Shown here: piece by piece, positions 34,511 to 44,611 of the stretch
Position numbering within the stretch: position 1 is the stretch's first letter
Layout: each line of letters begins with the position of its first letter
From: Coenobita brevimanus
Lineage: Eukaryota > Arthropoda > Malacostraca > Decapoda > Coenobitidae
Assembly: GCA_032717465.1 (NCBI GenBank)
Contig: CM064670.1
Coordinates: 14,042,431-14,106,430 of the forward strand
Direction: 5' to 3'
Length of the DNA stretch: 64,000 bases
Made by a program: the position numbers and the translations under genes
The notes under the pieces: generated by a model
The model's input: only the letters and a program-made list of their open reading frames with translations
Database searches by the model: none
Told to the model about the DNA's origin: nothing

Positions 34511-36423
34511 TGTAATGCTAGGTGTTTTAGGGTCGGCTTCCCGTCCCTCTACGCCTAGTGTGTAGCTGGGTTCTCTTTTCTAGACCGGAGCTTAGACAAA
34601 TAAGAGAGAGGCAGGACACAAAAACTCAGGGCAACAACCTTACACATACATTACTAAATTCTACAGTGGAACGGGTAGATGTCACAAGGGTAATTATACT
34701 GAACAATTATAATCCTTAGGCCAACATCATGGGTGTTAGTATCACACAGGATACTACTTGGGACAAGATCGGGTAAGGTGAATAGCACTACAATCAGGAG
34801 TCTTTAGGGCAGTGAGGCCAAACACTACTTGGGGAAGTCTAGGTTTTGTCTAGCGGGTGGAGTTCGTGGCACTGTTTTCACTGTTGGCAGTCTAACTGGT
34901 TTGTCCGTCGTGTCACACTGGGGCCTCGGTAAGATCTTAATGTGAGGTTATATCACTATATGGTAGCGTGTTCACTTAAACAGACATTTATTTCACTGCC
35001 CTGCCGTATTCACTGTCTCACTGTTATCTTATTTATTCCACCTTCTTTTCACATTACTACTGATGCTTTTCTCAATGACTTCCCATATTCTGATAATTCA
35101 CCGTTCTGCCCTTGCTTCACTATATCACTGATACTATGCTTTCACTGTCACTCACTTTCGGGACTGGGCGTAATGGCGGTCAGGTACAAGGGCGGCGGGA
35201 ATGACTCAGCCTCATATTGACGGGGCTGAGTTCCGCCAGGGGCCTTTGTATTCAGGGGCCACGGGATCACGCATAGGCGCGTCCTCTCTCGTCCGGGACT
35301 GCTGGTGGAAGAGGGTCTCACACTCTCGGGGCTTGGGGAGGGAGTCTGGCCCCCTGGGCTGGGGCCGAACAGCTGCCTGAACCTCTCGCTCATGCGCCTG
35401 ATGGAGGACGAGGGTCTCTGGCGTCGGGGTGTAGGGATGTCCTGCCCGGGGGTCCTGGAGGCGGTCTGGAGGTCCCATGGGCTGCAGTCTCCGGTAGTCA
35501 GGGACGCCATCAGGAGTGGGCTGCGGCGTCGGCCTATGTCCGGGTCTGTCAGGCAAGTCCTCTCAGGAATCGGCTGTAGTGAGAAGAGCCCGGTGGTCAC
35601 AGGGCTTCTGCAGTAGTCCTCCAGGCTGGGGTCTCCTTCTGGGTCGTAGTCTCATGGGTAGGAGTCAGCACCTGACGGAGGAGCGGCTACCGGCTGTCTC
35701 CTGCTGTAGGGCCTGGCTACTGGCCTTGGACTTTTAGGGGCAAGGCTTCTGGCTGTCACTAAGGCCTGGCTACTGGCCGTGGCCTGGAGAAGGAAGCGGC
35801 TACAGGCCGACTCAAGGGCACCTTTGGAGCGGCTACCGGCCATCTCCTGACAAAGGCGGGAGCAGCTACTGGCCATCTCCTTATTACCTACAGAGTGGCT
35901 ACCAGCCGTCTCCTGTAGGAGGGTCGAGCTGCTACAGGCCATCTCTTTAGGGGCACCTTTGGAGCGGCTACTGGCCGTCTCCTTATTACTTCCAGAGCGG
36001 CTACTGGCCGTCTCCTGCAGGAGGGTCGAGCGGCTACAGGCCGTCTCTTTAAAGGCACCTTCAAAGTGGCTTCTGGCCATCTCCTGACAAAGGCGGGGGC
36101 AGCTACCGGCCGTCTTCTTATTACCACCAGAGCGGCTGCAGGCCATCTCCTGTAGGAGGGTTGAGCGGCTACCGGCCATCTCAGGGGTGCTGACCGGAGC
36201 TAGAGTAATAGCCCCACTCCGTGGTTGTCAGTGGTCTGCTCACCTGGAAGGTAGTCTTGCTTTCCTGCTATGGTGGTGGCGGGTGAGCTCTGGGGCATAG
36301 GGGCGTGCGGCCCGGGCAGACTTATGCCCCTGTTGCCTGGAGTAGGGGCGTGCTCTATTTGCCCCTCCATGGGCTCCTTCTGGTGGTGTTGGGTTGTCCT
36401 CTGTGAGACTGCACTGCATTTTA
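34511..36423 (-). repeat. solo LTR D (A family) inserted in LTR E
   Basis: On the minus strand it starts TAAAATGCAGTGC (36423) and ends CCTAGCATTACA (34511). It has a perfect target duplication GTCAC at 34506-34510 and 36424-36428. At 1.91 kb it aligns with LTRs A, C and E. It lies in the same orientation as E and is the younger of the two. Confidence 0.9.
35678..36180 (-). repeat. palindrome array in LTR D
   Basis: About 15 copies of GCGGCTACNGGCCGTCTC (the minus-strand motif read on the plus strand) at roughly 30-35 bp spacing, with linkers CTGTAGGAGGGTCGA and TTATTAC. It is a close counterpart of the array in LTR C. Confidence 0.88.
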
Positions 36424-37544
36424 GTCACAAACAAGAATCTAGGCAATCATTTAACATGAACTGAGATCGGGAGTAGCAGTATCTCGCAGGATACTGTTGA
36501 GACAATAGTTCAGGATAAAAGTGCATAGTACAATGAACAGTACTTAAGGTACTGGGCAGGGGAATCAGTCACTATAACTTTGAGGGAAATTTACACTGTG
36601 ATTGGAATATGTTGCGTGGTTATAGGTCTTATGTCGCGGAAGTATTATATTACTAGAGCCGAGTTACAAGTCACTGTAATCACTGTTCGACTTCTCTTGC
36701 CCTGTCACTGGTACACTGTTGGTTTACACTCCCGGTCTTGTGACACTGATAAAATTTGGGCTTAGTTTCCCTCTGGTATTCTAACACACGGCCCAATGTT
36801 TTAGGTCACTGTTTCGCCGTTTGTCTATACTTCTGGTACTGTAGCACTGACAGAATTTGGGCCTAGTTTCCCTCTAGTATTCTAACACACTGCCCAGTGT
36901 CTATGTCACTGCACTTCCAGTCACTCACTGTCGGGGCTGGGTAGGGTGGCGGCGTTGGTGGAGGGCAGTGGGAGAGCTCACAGGCCGGCTCCCAAAGGGG
37001 GCTGAGCTCCGCTAGGGGCCTCCGTATCCTACGGCCATGGGATCGCTCATAGGGGCGTCCTCTCTCGTCTGGGGCTGCATGTGGAGAAGAGCCTCGCACT
37101 GTCAGGGCTGGGAATTGGGGTCCGGCCCTTGGGACTGGGCCCGAAGAGTTTCCTGAAGCGCTCACTCAGGCTCCTGACAGAGGACGAGTGTCGTCTGCGT
37201 GGGGGTTGGGAGAGGTCTCACCCAGGGGTCCTGGGGGCTGCCTCAAGGGCCCGTCGGCTGCAGTCTCCTGTTGTCGGGGATGTTGTCAGGAGTGGGCTGC
37301 GGCGTTGGCCTCTGTCTGAGTCCGTCATGTAGGGTACCTCTGGAGCTGGCTGTGCAGAGAATAGCCCTGGGGATAGTACAGGGCCTCTCCACGGATCCTC
37401 GAGGATGAGGCCTTCCTCCTGAAGGTTGCCTCACTGGTGGTGGACAGTAGGGTCATCTGCACTCCCTCCGGTTGGCAGGTCTGATGGCAGAATACCCTCT
37501 CGTAGTGGAGTCACAGGGGGCGAGGGGCTTTGGTGCTCCTCCCC

Positions 37545-38065
37545 AGTGCGGCTGCTGGCTGTCGCGGGGTTCCCACGGGCAACGAAATGAGGGCGGCTAC
37601 CGGCCGTCCCTTCATTGTAGGCGTGGCTACTGGCCATCACCTGGGCCCGACTCCCTGACAGAGATGCAGGCGAAGTGTGGCTACCGGTCATCACTTGCCT
37701 GTGGGCGCAGCTGCCGGCCGTCACCTAAGTCCCGTATAGAGGACGACATGCCAACGAGGAAAGGCTGCAGGCCGTCTCCTGCCGACAGGCGCGGCTACTG
37801 GCCATCACCTGTGTCCTGTCCTCTGAGGCAACTACAGGAGGAGAGGGGACGTACCCTTCTCTCCCCAGCGCAGCTACAGGCCGTCGCTGGTTCCTGTAGG
37901 GGGATATAGCAGCACCTAACGGTGGAGCAGCTACTGGCCATCTCCTGCCGTGGAGCCCGGATACAGGCCATGGCTCTTAATGGGGAGCAGCTACAAGCCG
38001 TCTCCTGAAGGGCAGAGCAGCTACTGGTCATCTCACAAAGGGCACGGCTGCTGGCCGTCGCTGGT
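37545..38065 (-). repeat. palindrome array in LTR E
   Basis: Copies of GGCTACNGGCC (for example near 37590, 37625, 37680, 37710, 37765, 37795, 37870, 37930 and 38020) at more variable 28-70 bp spacing than in C and D, resembling the looser array of element A. Confidence 0.8.
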
Positions 38066-38323
38066 GTGCTGCTTGGAGCTAAGGAAGTAGCTCCACCCTG
38101 ATCCTGTCGAGGGTCAGCTTGCTCGCAAGGTAGTCTCCTTTTCCTGCTATGGTGGTGGTGGGCGAGTTCCAGGTCATAGGGGCACACGGCCCTGGCGGAC
38201 TTATGTCCCTGTCTCCCGGGGTCGGGTCGCACTCTGTCTGCCCCTCTGTAGGCTCCTCCTGGGGGTGTCATGCTGCCCTCAGTCACTATTCTCGGCATTT
38301 TAATAACATCATTTATAGAGGTA

Positions 38324-38815
38324 ACTGAATCCTCTCATTATCAAGACAATAGTGTTCTATTAACACAAATTTATTATTCTGAGCAAGTCATGGGAGCCCA
38401 AGTGTTAATAGTCACCATTAACTTCTCACTGTTTGGGCATCTTGAGCGTTATAATCCAGCAAACATTAGATGATCTTATTCAGTCAAGAGTGGCTCCTTG
38501 AAGCCTGAGTGTTGACTTCAGTTTTGGCTTCCTCTTATTACATTGTGACATAATTTTTCCTCCCATTTTCATACTGCAGCACATAAATTTAGCCTTTTTG
38601 ATGTCTGATACTACTGCGTTACTAATGTATTCCCTCTGCTGTTTTACTACCTCCTTATCTTTGTCTGTTGCTCCTCCATTTACGTTTCAACCTTACCCGA
38701 ACATGTATTCTGCATACTCCCACTCTGCCCTCCTTCACTATTCTTAATACTGCTTCCTGTTGATTATACTGTTACAATATTTGACTGTATGTATATATGG
38801 AGAGTATGGAGAGTA

Positions 38816-38885
<70 letters not shown>

Positions 38886-39009
38886 CAAAGCTTAAATAGA
38901 TGACACTCTGGTTTGGTCTGGACTGACATCCTCTGAGGGGGTGTTTTGGCTGACACCATGCAGTAGTCTAGTAGGAGAAACTGGAGTCCATTAAGTACAG
39001 CAAAATCAG
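38324..39009. other. AT-rich DNA with a long TA microsatellite
   Basis: A (TA)n tract of about 65 bp occupies 38819-38884. The rest is AT-rich and without supported genes. ORFs over the TA tract are artefacts. Confidence 0.7.
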
Positions 39010-39119
39010 GTCACCTGAACATGAACGCAGTACACTGCAGGATGAAGTTGCCCTTCAGCTGTAGTCCACCATCCTTTTGGAGGATTGGGTGGGAGCTGAG
39101 GAACATTTTATTACAAGGC
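39010..39119 (+). repeat. repeat Y, copy 1, left part
   Basis: It matches the start of the Y family (GAACATGAACGCAGTACACTG like GTGGACTGAAGGCTGAA in other copies; then GTCCACCATC, GGAGCTGAGGAAC). It continues at 40589-40690 (CCAGCATCAAAGTTCACTGC) after the RTE insertion. Confidence 0.7.
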
Positions 39120-39126
39120 ATCAGAG

Positions 39127-40581
39127 AGATAGTAGTAGAATGGATGTGGAAGATGTGCAGATTGGCCTGGGAGGAAGGTAGAGTCCCGGAGGATTGGAAG
39201 TCAGGTATAATTATTCCCTTGTACAAAGGAAAAGGGAAAAAAAAATTGTGTGGTAATCATAGGGGCATTTGCCTTCTTAGTATAATAGGAAAAGTGTATG
39301 GTAGGATACTTATTGACAGAGTTAGAGAAAGAACAGAGAAATTAGTTGGAGAAGAACAGGGAGGCTTTAGGAAGGGAAGAGGTTGTGTAGATCAGATATT
39401 CATTCTTAGATCTTTAGTGGAAAAGTTTCTAGAGAAGGGAAAGAAGTTGTATGGGGTTTTCATGGATTTGGAGAAAGCATATGACAGGGTGGATAGACAA
39501 GGATTGTGGAAAGTATTAAGAATATATGGAATAGATGGGAAGTTGTTAAATGCTGTTAAGAGTATGGATGATGGTGCTAAGGCTGCAGTGCGTGTGGATG
39601 GTGAACTAAGTGAATTTTTCTCTTTGAAGGTTGGGTTGAAACAGGGATGTGTCATGTCTCCATGGTTGTTCAATCTGTACATGGATGGGGTAATAAAAGA
39701 GGTACAAGGTAGGGTAGTGGTTGTTGGAATGGCCCTGGTGAGAGAGGATAGTGTTTGGAAACTCCCTGTACTGTTGTTTGCAGATGATACTGTGTTGTTG
39801 AGTGAAGACGAAGGGGAGCTGCAAGGCTTAGTGGATGAGTTTGGGAAAGTGTGTAAGAAACGGAATCTAAAGGTAAATGTAGAGAATAGTAAAGTGATGG
39901 TCTTTGAGACAGATGAAGTCGAGTGAATGTACAGCGAGGTTGGATGGTGAGGAATTGGAAAATGTGAGTACGTTTAAGTACTTGGGTAGTGTGATGAGTA
40001 AGGATGGAGGTTTGGAGAGTGAAGTGCTTGAAAGGGTACAGCAGGGAAGAAAGGTTGCTGCTTCCTTGAAAGCAGTGATAAGAAACAGGGAAGTGAGCAT
40101 AGAAGTGAAAAAGTTACTACATGACAGAATTGGGATACCAACTCTAACGTATGGAAGTGAAGCTTCGACGTTGTTGGAAGGACACAAGTCAAGAGAGCAG
40201 TGGAAATGAGCTATTTAAGAGGAGCCTGTGGAGTCACATGGAGAGACAGGCTGACGAATGAGGATATAAAGGAGCGTTGTGGTAAGGATGTAGATGTGAT
40301 AGGAAGCGTTATGAGGAACACACTGAGGTGGTTTGGCCCATGTGGAGAGGATGGAGGGTGAAAGACTGATGAAGAGAGTGTATGTGAGTGAGGTGGAGGG
40401 GGGAAGAGGGAGGGGGAGGCCGAGGATGAGATGGAGGGATGGGGTGGAGAGGTATATGAGAGAGGGGGGTGTGAGTTGGGAGCAGGGCAGTGAAACGGCG
40501 GGGGACAGGGCGACGTGGAGGCGATGTGCCTGTGGCCACCCCAAACGGGATTGAGGCATCTGGCAATAGATAGACAGATAG
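39127..40581 (+). mobile_element. 5'-truncated RTE LINE inserted in repeat Y
   Basis: It matches the 3' ~1.45 kb of the RTE element at 57424-60590. It ends GGCATCTGGCAATAGATAGACAGATAGAT. A 7-bp target duplication ATCAGAG lies at 39120-39126 and 40582-40588. Truncation at the 5' end is typical of target-primed reverse transcription. The high similarity to the 57424 copy suggests a recent insertion. Confidence 0.9.
39138..40560 (+). pseudogene. RTE reverse transcriptase, C-terminal part, frameshifted
   Basis: The frame is open to 39926 and contains the RT blocks GRGCVDQIF, FMDLEKAYDRVDR, GLKQGCVMSPWLFN and the catalytic FADDTVLL. A frameshift after KVMVFETDE moves the sequence to another frame (39904-40209), and a further shift near 40195 separates the C-terminal RWFGP / GRGRPRMRWRDG part. 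The lack of the endonuclease is due to 5' truncation. There is no product of its own. Confidence 0.85.
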
Positions 40582-40588
40582 ATCAGAG

Positions 40589-40690
40589 CTGCCAGGCCAT
40601 ATCGGCACCATCATGCTAGGGCAACCTCCTCCAGCATCAAAGTTCACTGCAAGGAAGATATATTTCCAACTAGATCCTGAAGAGCGAGAA
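40589..40690 (+). repeat. repeat Y, copy 1, right part
   Basis: GCTGCCAGGCCATATCGGCACCATCATG and CCTCCTCCAGCATCAA match the 3' half of other Y copies (TGGTGCCACTATATGAG, CCCTCTCCAGCATCAA). It resumes directly after the RTE target duplication. Confidence 0.65.
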
Positions 40691-41332
40691 AGCAGTCTAA
40701 GCTGCATTAACAGATGTATCCAGGTTTGAGAATATGGGAAAATGTTTTAATGAGTAAGGCCTCCACAAATACTTCCACCGTAGTTGGATTACCTTTACCT
40801 GACAGAACTGGGTAACTTCCACAACCTGAATACTGTACTGTCCTGTGATAGGGTATGGTTGCATGAAATGTAACTAGCCTTAATTATATGGCACAAATGA
40901 GTCTCCTTGTTACTGGTCGATCTGACTACATTAAGCATCAACTGAGCTGAAAGGGTTTAGGATCTTTGTGAAGGTTTTACCAGTGAAAAAAAATAGAAAG
41001 ACAAAAGATCTTTGAACTGAAGATGGTGAGTACTTTCATGCTGATCCGTGTCAATTTGCCTTTCCTTTTTTTGCCTGAACTTGGTTGCCTTCCTTCCCTT
41101 AGTGATACTGTGTGTGAATCTCCTTACTATTCCCTTGGCCACCTAGTGTTTTTTTCTTACCCATCTTTGTATTGTTTTTGAGATGTAATTTATTCCTTTC
41201 TTTATGCCCACCCTTCTCTTTGTTTCCTGATACTATAATTACATTTCTTTCCATGGCCACCCCTAGTTCAGAATTAGTGACATACAGCCTCCTCTGCCTA
41301 GTGCTACAATCATTTTATTCATGATGAAGATG
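40691..41332. other. AT-rich DNA, nothing identified
   Basis: No ORF with recognisable content, no matching repeat and no supported splice sites. Confidence 0.5.
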
Positions 41333-41405
41333 ATGATCATCATCATCATTATCCAGATCTCCTTTCCCACCCCAAGACAAGGTGGGGTAGGGTCCGGAGA
41401 GACAG
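41333..41405 (-). mobile_element. 3' end fragment of the second RTE family
   Basis: An ATC-rich tract (GATGATCATCATCATCATT) followed by CTCCTTTCCCACC, AAGGTGGGGTAG and GTCCGGAGAGACA matches the 3' end of the LINE at 50082-52200. Only the last ~60 bp and tail are present. Confidence 0.6.
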
Positions 41406-41751
41406 AAATAAAAAATTGATTGAATGAGATATTAACCCAAGTTTCCCCAAGTCAATAGCCACATGCCTATTCATTCACTATTCAACAACCATACTTCCCA
41501 CACCTGGGGCTGTATTCCTAGGATATCAAAGCCAATCTCTACAATAAACAAGTTTCCACAGCAGTTATTAAAAAGAAAATAAAAGTTGGAATTATTCTTT
41601 ACTGTAATATTCTTTGTAATCTGGTTCAGTGTTTGGTAGCTGTATTAGTGAGATAAAATTATACACAAGCAATCTTAAACACAATTCAGGCTTAAGACAG
41701 CTCGTAGATACAGCCCCTGCTAACAATCCTATACGAAACTGTTTCTTGCAG

Positions 41752-41990
41752 CAGTAGTAGCAGTAGAAGTTCTAGGCCAAGGTTCATTTGACACATGAAC
41801 CCGGTGGACTGAAGGCTGAAGTTATCCCTCTTGAACTGTCCACCATCGTCCTTTGAAAGTTGTGATGGAGATAAGGGATGTTTGTGTAACCAGGCAGAAC
41901 CACTCAATATTGGTGCAGCCATGCAACAGCATCCCTCTCCAGCACCATACTGTCTGTTTGCACTTGAGGAATATAAAGTTACCATCCCTT
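41752..41990 (+). repeat. repeat Y, copy 2
   Basis: GTAGTAGCAGTAGAAG, then GGTGGACTGAAGGCTGAAG, CTGTCCACCATC, and CATCCCTCTCCAGCACCA. It is homologous to copies at 42262, 48858 and the split copy at 39010. About 240 bp, with no ORF; the family is unclassified (SINE- or MITE-like). Confidence 0.7.
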
Positions 41991-42261
41991 TTCCTCTTTA
42001 TTGGAAAGAACACACATACAACTTAAATGGCACCGGGTACAGGGTAAATTTTATGATGCTTAAATACAGTATACTGTACCTAGAAATTGCTGCACTGACT
42101 GCATTTGTTTGAATCAGGAAATTTATCTTGATGAAAAATTTAGGTTTTGAATTCCTTAATTATTTCTCACTGAAATAAGTTTGAAAACTAAATGGGAACC
42201 CCATGTTATTAGTGAGGAACATGTTCCAAAATATCATGACTTCTTTCATACAACCAGCAGT

Positions 42262-42500
42262 CTACTATAGTAGCAGTATTTGCAGCCCAAGGTCTGAACC
42301 CAGTGGATTGAAAGCTAAAATTTCTCTTTTCCTGCAGTCCACCAATGTCATTTCTGGGGACAGGGAGGGAGCTGAAGGACATTTGTATAAATGGGCAATG
42401 GAGCTGCATAGTTATACGGTATTGGTGCCACTATATGAGTGTCCCTCTCCAGCATCAATTGGTACTGTACATTGGGGTAACAGGCAAATCAGCTTTATGG
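42262..42500 (+). repeat. repeat Y, copy 3
   Basis: Same order of blocks: AGTGGATTGAAAGCTAAA, CAGTCCACCAATGTC, GGGAGCTGAAGGACA, and GTCCCTCTCCAGCATCAA. It is the most complete copy in the middle part. Confidence 0.7.
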
Positions 42501-42559
42501 GTAGCAATGAAATTTTAACATTTTATCTATAATTTACTGTTGATATAAGGATGTGGGTT

Positions 42560-43580
42560 GGGGCACCCATCACCATTCACTAGATGTAATGCAGCCTATT
42601 TCTTCCTTTATGTTTATCATCCTTTTTCTGAATCTGTCCTCCTCACTTTCTCTTTTCTTTTACCCTTAATGTCACTAATTATTATTATCAGAGCTGGGCA
42701 CTTCCACAACCACTTCCGCAAACCACAAATGAGTGATTTTGTTTGCAGATTTGCTTTTGCGACAAATTTTAAGCAAATTTGAGGTTTTGCAAACCTGCCT
42801 ACAAACCAGCCTGTCCTCTTGAGAACTCTGAGCAGTTTGTTTTTATGATGGGCAACATGGACTTGCTCAAGATGGTGTTATCTCAGTTGTTGGAGGAGTC
42901 TGACTGTGACTGAGGAGGTTAAGAGCCCAGGAATAGAGGTGGACTGGTATGTCAACCTGTCAAGTGTGAGCTATTAAGTGTAATAATTCAATTCCTTTAT
43001 ATAAAACAGTGAATGATTTGCCCCTGCTTTGAAGTAAAAACAGTCTAATATACTAATACAGTATAATAATATTTTAAATACTGTATATATTTTTTTTTTT
43101 ACTTTAATTATATATATCTCAGTATTACAGACAATTTCCAAACTTCATAAAGGCACCTATTGTTAGTCAGAATAGAGTAAATAAAGATATAATTGTAGTG
43201 GTTGAGTAACTAGAGATTATTTTTAACCCCTTGATTAAGAAAAATATCATCCTAAACTTAATAAAATCCTCTAATGGTATCCAGAATAAAATGAACCTGA
43301 TGCCACACTACTGAAAGGGATACAAATGGTTTGTGTTTGCATTTGCATTTGCAGAACTGCAAATTTCAAGTAGTCTGCAGATTTGTGGTTGCAGAAATTA
43401 ATGATTTGAGTTTGCAGAAGTGATTTTTCCTCTGTGATGCCCAGCAATGATTAATATTCTTTCCACTTCTGGTGGCTCTGCACCAAGTGACAAGCCTAAT
43501 GGTTTCTTGTAACTTAAGAAACCATATACAGTACAGTGCTGTGTGGTAACCATGTGGCTAACCATATAACAGGGTGATAT
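42560..43580 (+). repeat. repeat X, copy 1 (left half only), split by a hAT element
   Basis: CACCCATCACCATTCACTAGATGTAATGCAGC matches the X start; a pyrimidine-rich stretch follows to 42688. After the hAT element it resumes at 43450 with TTCTTTCCACTTC, AGTGACAAGCC and the X hairpin at about 43499-43525 (ATGGTTTCTT / AAGAAACCAT), then TGGTAACCAT. The tRNA-like right half is not seen. Confidence 0.65.
42689..43449. mobile_element. hAT-type non-autonomous element inserted in repeat X
   Basis: The left end CAGAGCTGGGCACTTCC and the right end (reverse complement CATTGCTGGGCATCAC) share GCTGGGCA and a subterminal CACTTCYGCAAAC block. The flanks ATTATTAT (42681-42688) and ATTAATAT (43450-43457) match at 7 of 8 bases. 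The ~760-bp interior has no transposase ORF and a T-rich tract near 43090. Confidence 0.75.
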
Positions 43581-44159
43581 GGAGGGTGATGTGGAGCCTA
43601 CTACAGTACCCGTTATCTGGGTGGAGAGACGGAAATGTGGTGTCAATCCAGAAACCAAGTCTCCACACTGATCCCTGTGACTCACTGTGGGGAGGTGTTG
43701 TCTGCCACAAGGGAACATCAGTTCACTGCACAGGATGGCCCTGCAGGGACTATCGCTTTCCTGCGGTTGATGGGTGTGCAAGACCAGACAGACCACGGTT
43801 GCACAACTGTGACTTAATTGGGGGGAGGGGGGGAGGGGAGGAAGTGCCTTGTAATAATGGCTCTCTGTGTCCTAAAGCTGCTTACTATATACAGCACTGT
43901 AATACCTTCTTTCACATTCTTTTCCGCTATTAAATTAAAAATATTTAAATAAAATACTCCTAAGAAAAGTTTCACTGCTACATAAAAATCTAAAATGTAA
44001 CTTTCCCCAACTTCTGGGTTGTATAAAAAAATTGTGATGCTTTAGAACACATCAGCAGCATACAAGGACTCACTATACATCAACTCATCAAATCCAGGAC
44101 ACAGCCTTTTTAGTTTATTCTTGGTATCTCCTGGCAATTGAAAGCTTAGAAAAGATTTT
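43581..44159. other. sequence with a degenerate repeat block, no gene
   Basis: At about 43640-43760 a block with GACTCACTGTGGGGAGGTGTTGTCTGCCAC resembles blocks at 45460-45550 and, inverted, 62830-62960, so it is a third member of an unclassified repeat. The rest is AT-rich. Confidence 0.45.
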
Positions 44160-44611
44160 TGGTGGTATGTGAGGGGCGCACACCATCCAATCACTCGTGT
44201 AGTGCTGCCCCCAGGTGACTCCCCTTTCCTCTCTTCCTTCCTTCCTCTTCTGTCTTTCTTTCCTTCATTCTTTCCACTTCCTGCTGTCAACGAGCAATTC
44301 TGCAATGAGTGACAAGCCAAATGGTTTCCTGTGCTCCAGGAAACCATTTACAACGCTGGATGGTAACCATATAACCAAATTATGGCACTAGGAGATTTAG
44401 TGGGTAATTAAGGCACACTAATCAGATTGAACCTGTGCAGGTTTATATCCAAGGGGTGGTTGGGGTTTACTGCTAACATAATGCCTCCCTGGGAGGAGGG
44501 ATGACTGAGGCTGGTCACTCTTGTCTTAAATGTCAAGACCAACTTGCCTAGCCCCAGGCTCCTACACTCCTCATGGGACAACACAGGATTAGATAGCGAT
44601 GATTATGATTA
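44160..44611 (+). repeat. repeat X, copy 2 (composite SINE-like), nearly complete
   Basis: In order: CACCATCCAATCACTCGTGTAG, pyrimidine-rich CTTCC/CTTTC tract, GTGACAAGCC, the 13-bp-stem hairpin (44319-44349), TGGTAACCATATAACC, then a tRNA-like part with an A-box-like GATTTAGTGGG (44394-44404) and a B-box-like GGTTTATATCC (44440-44450), and a tail of GATG-type triplets near 44595-44611. The promoter boxes lie in the middle, so X may be a fusion of two units. Confidence 0.7.

Larger units (their letters stand above)
34336..38302 (-). repeat. solo LTR E (A family), split by LTR D
   Basis: On the minus strand it starts TAAAATGCCGAG (38302) and ends CCTAGCATAAGA (34336). It is flanked by ATAAC at 34331-34335 and 38303-38307. 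With LTR D removed its length is about 2.05 kb. The left piece is 34336-34510 and the main piece 36429-38302. The palindrome array lies at 37545-38065. Confidence 0.87.

Noticed and set aside
34305..38323. A 21-bp target-site duplication for LTR E
   Set aside because: ATAACATCATTTATAGAGGTA occurs on both sides, but the LTR ends and the 5-bp ATAAC flanks show that it is a tandem duplication older than the insertion.
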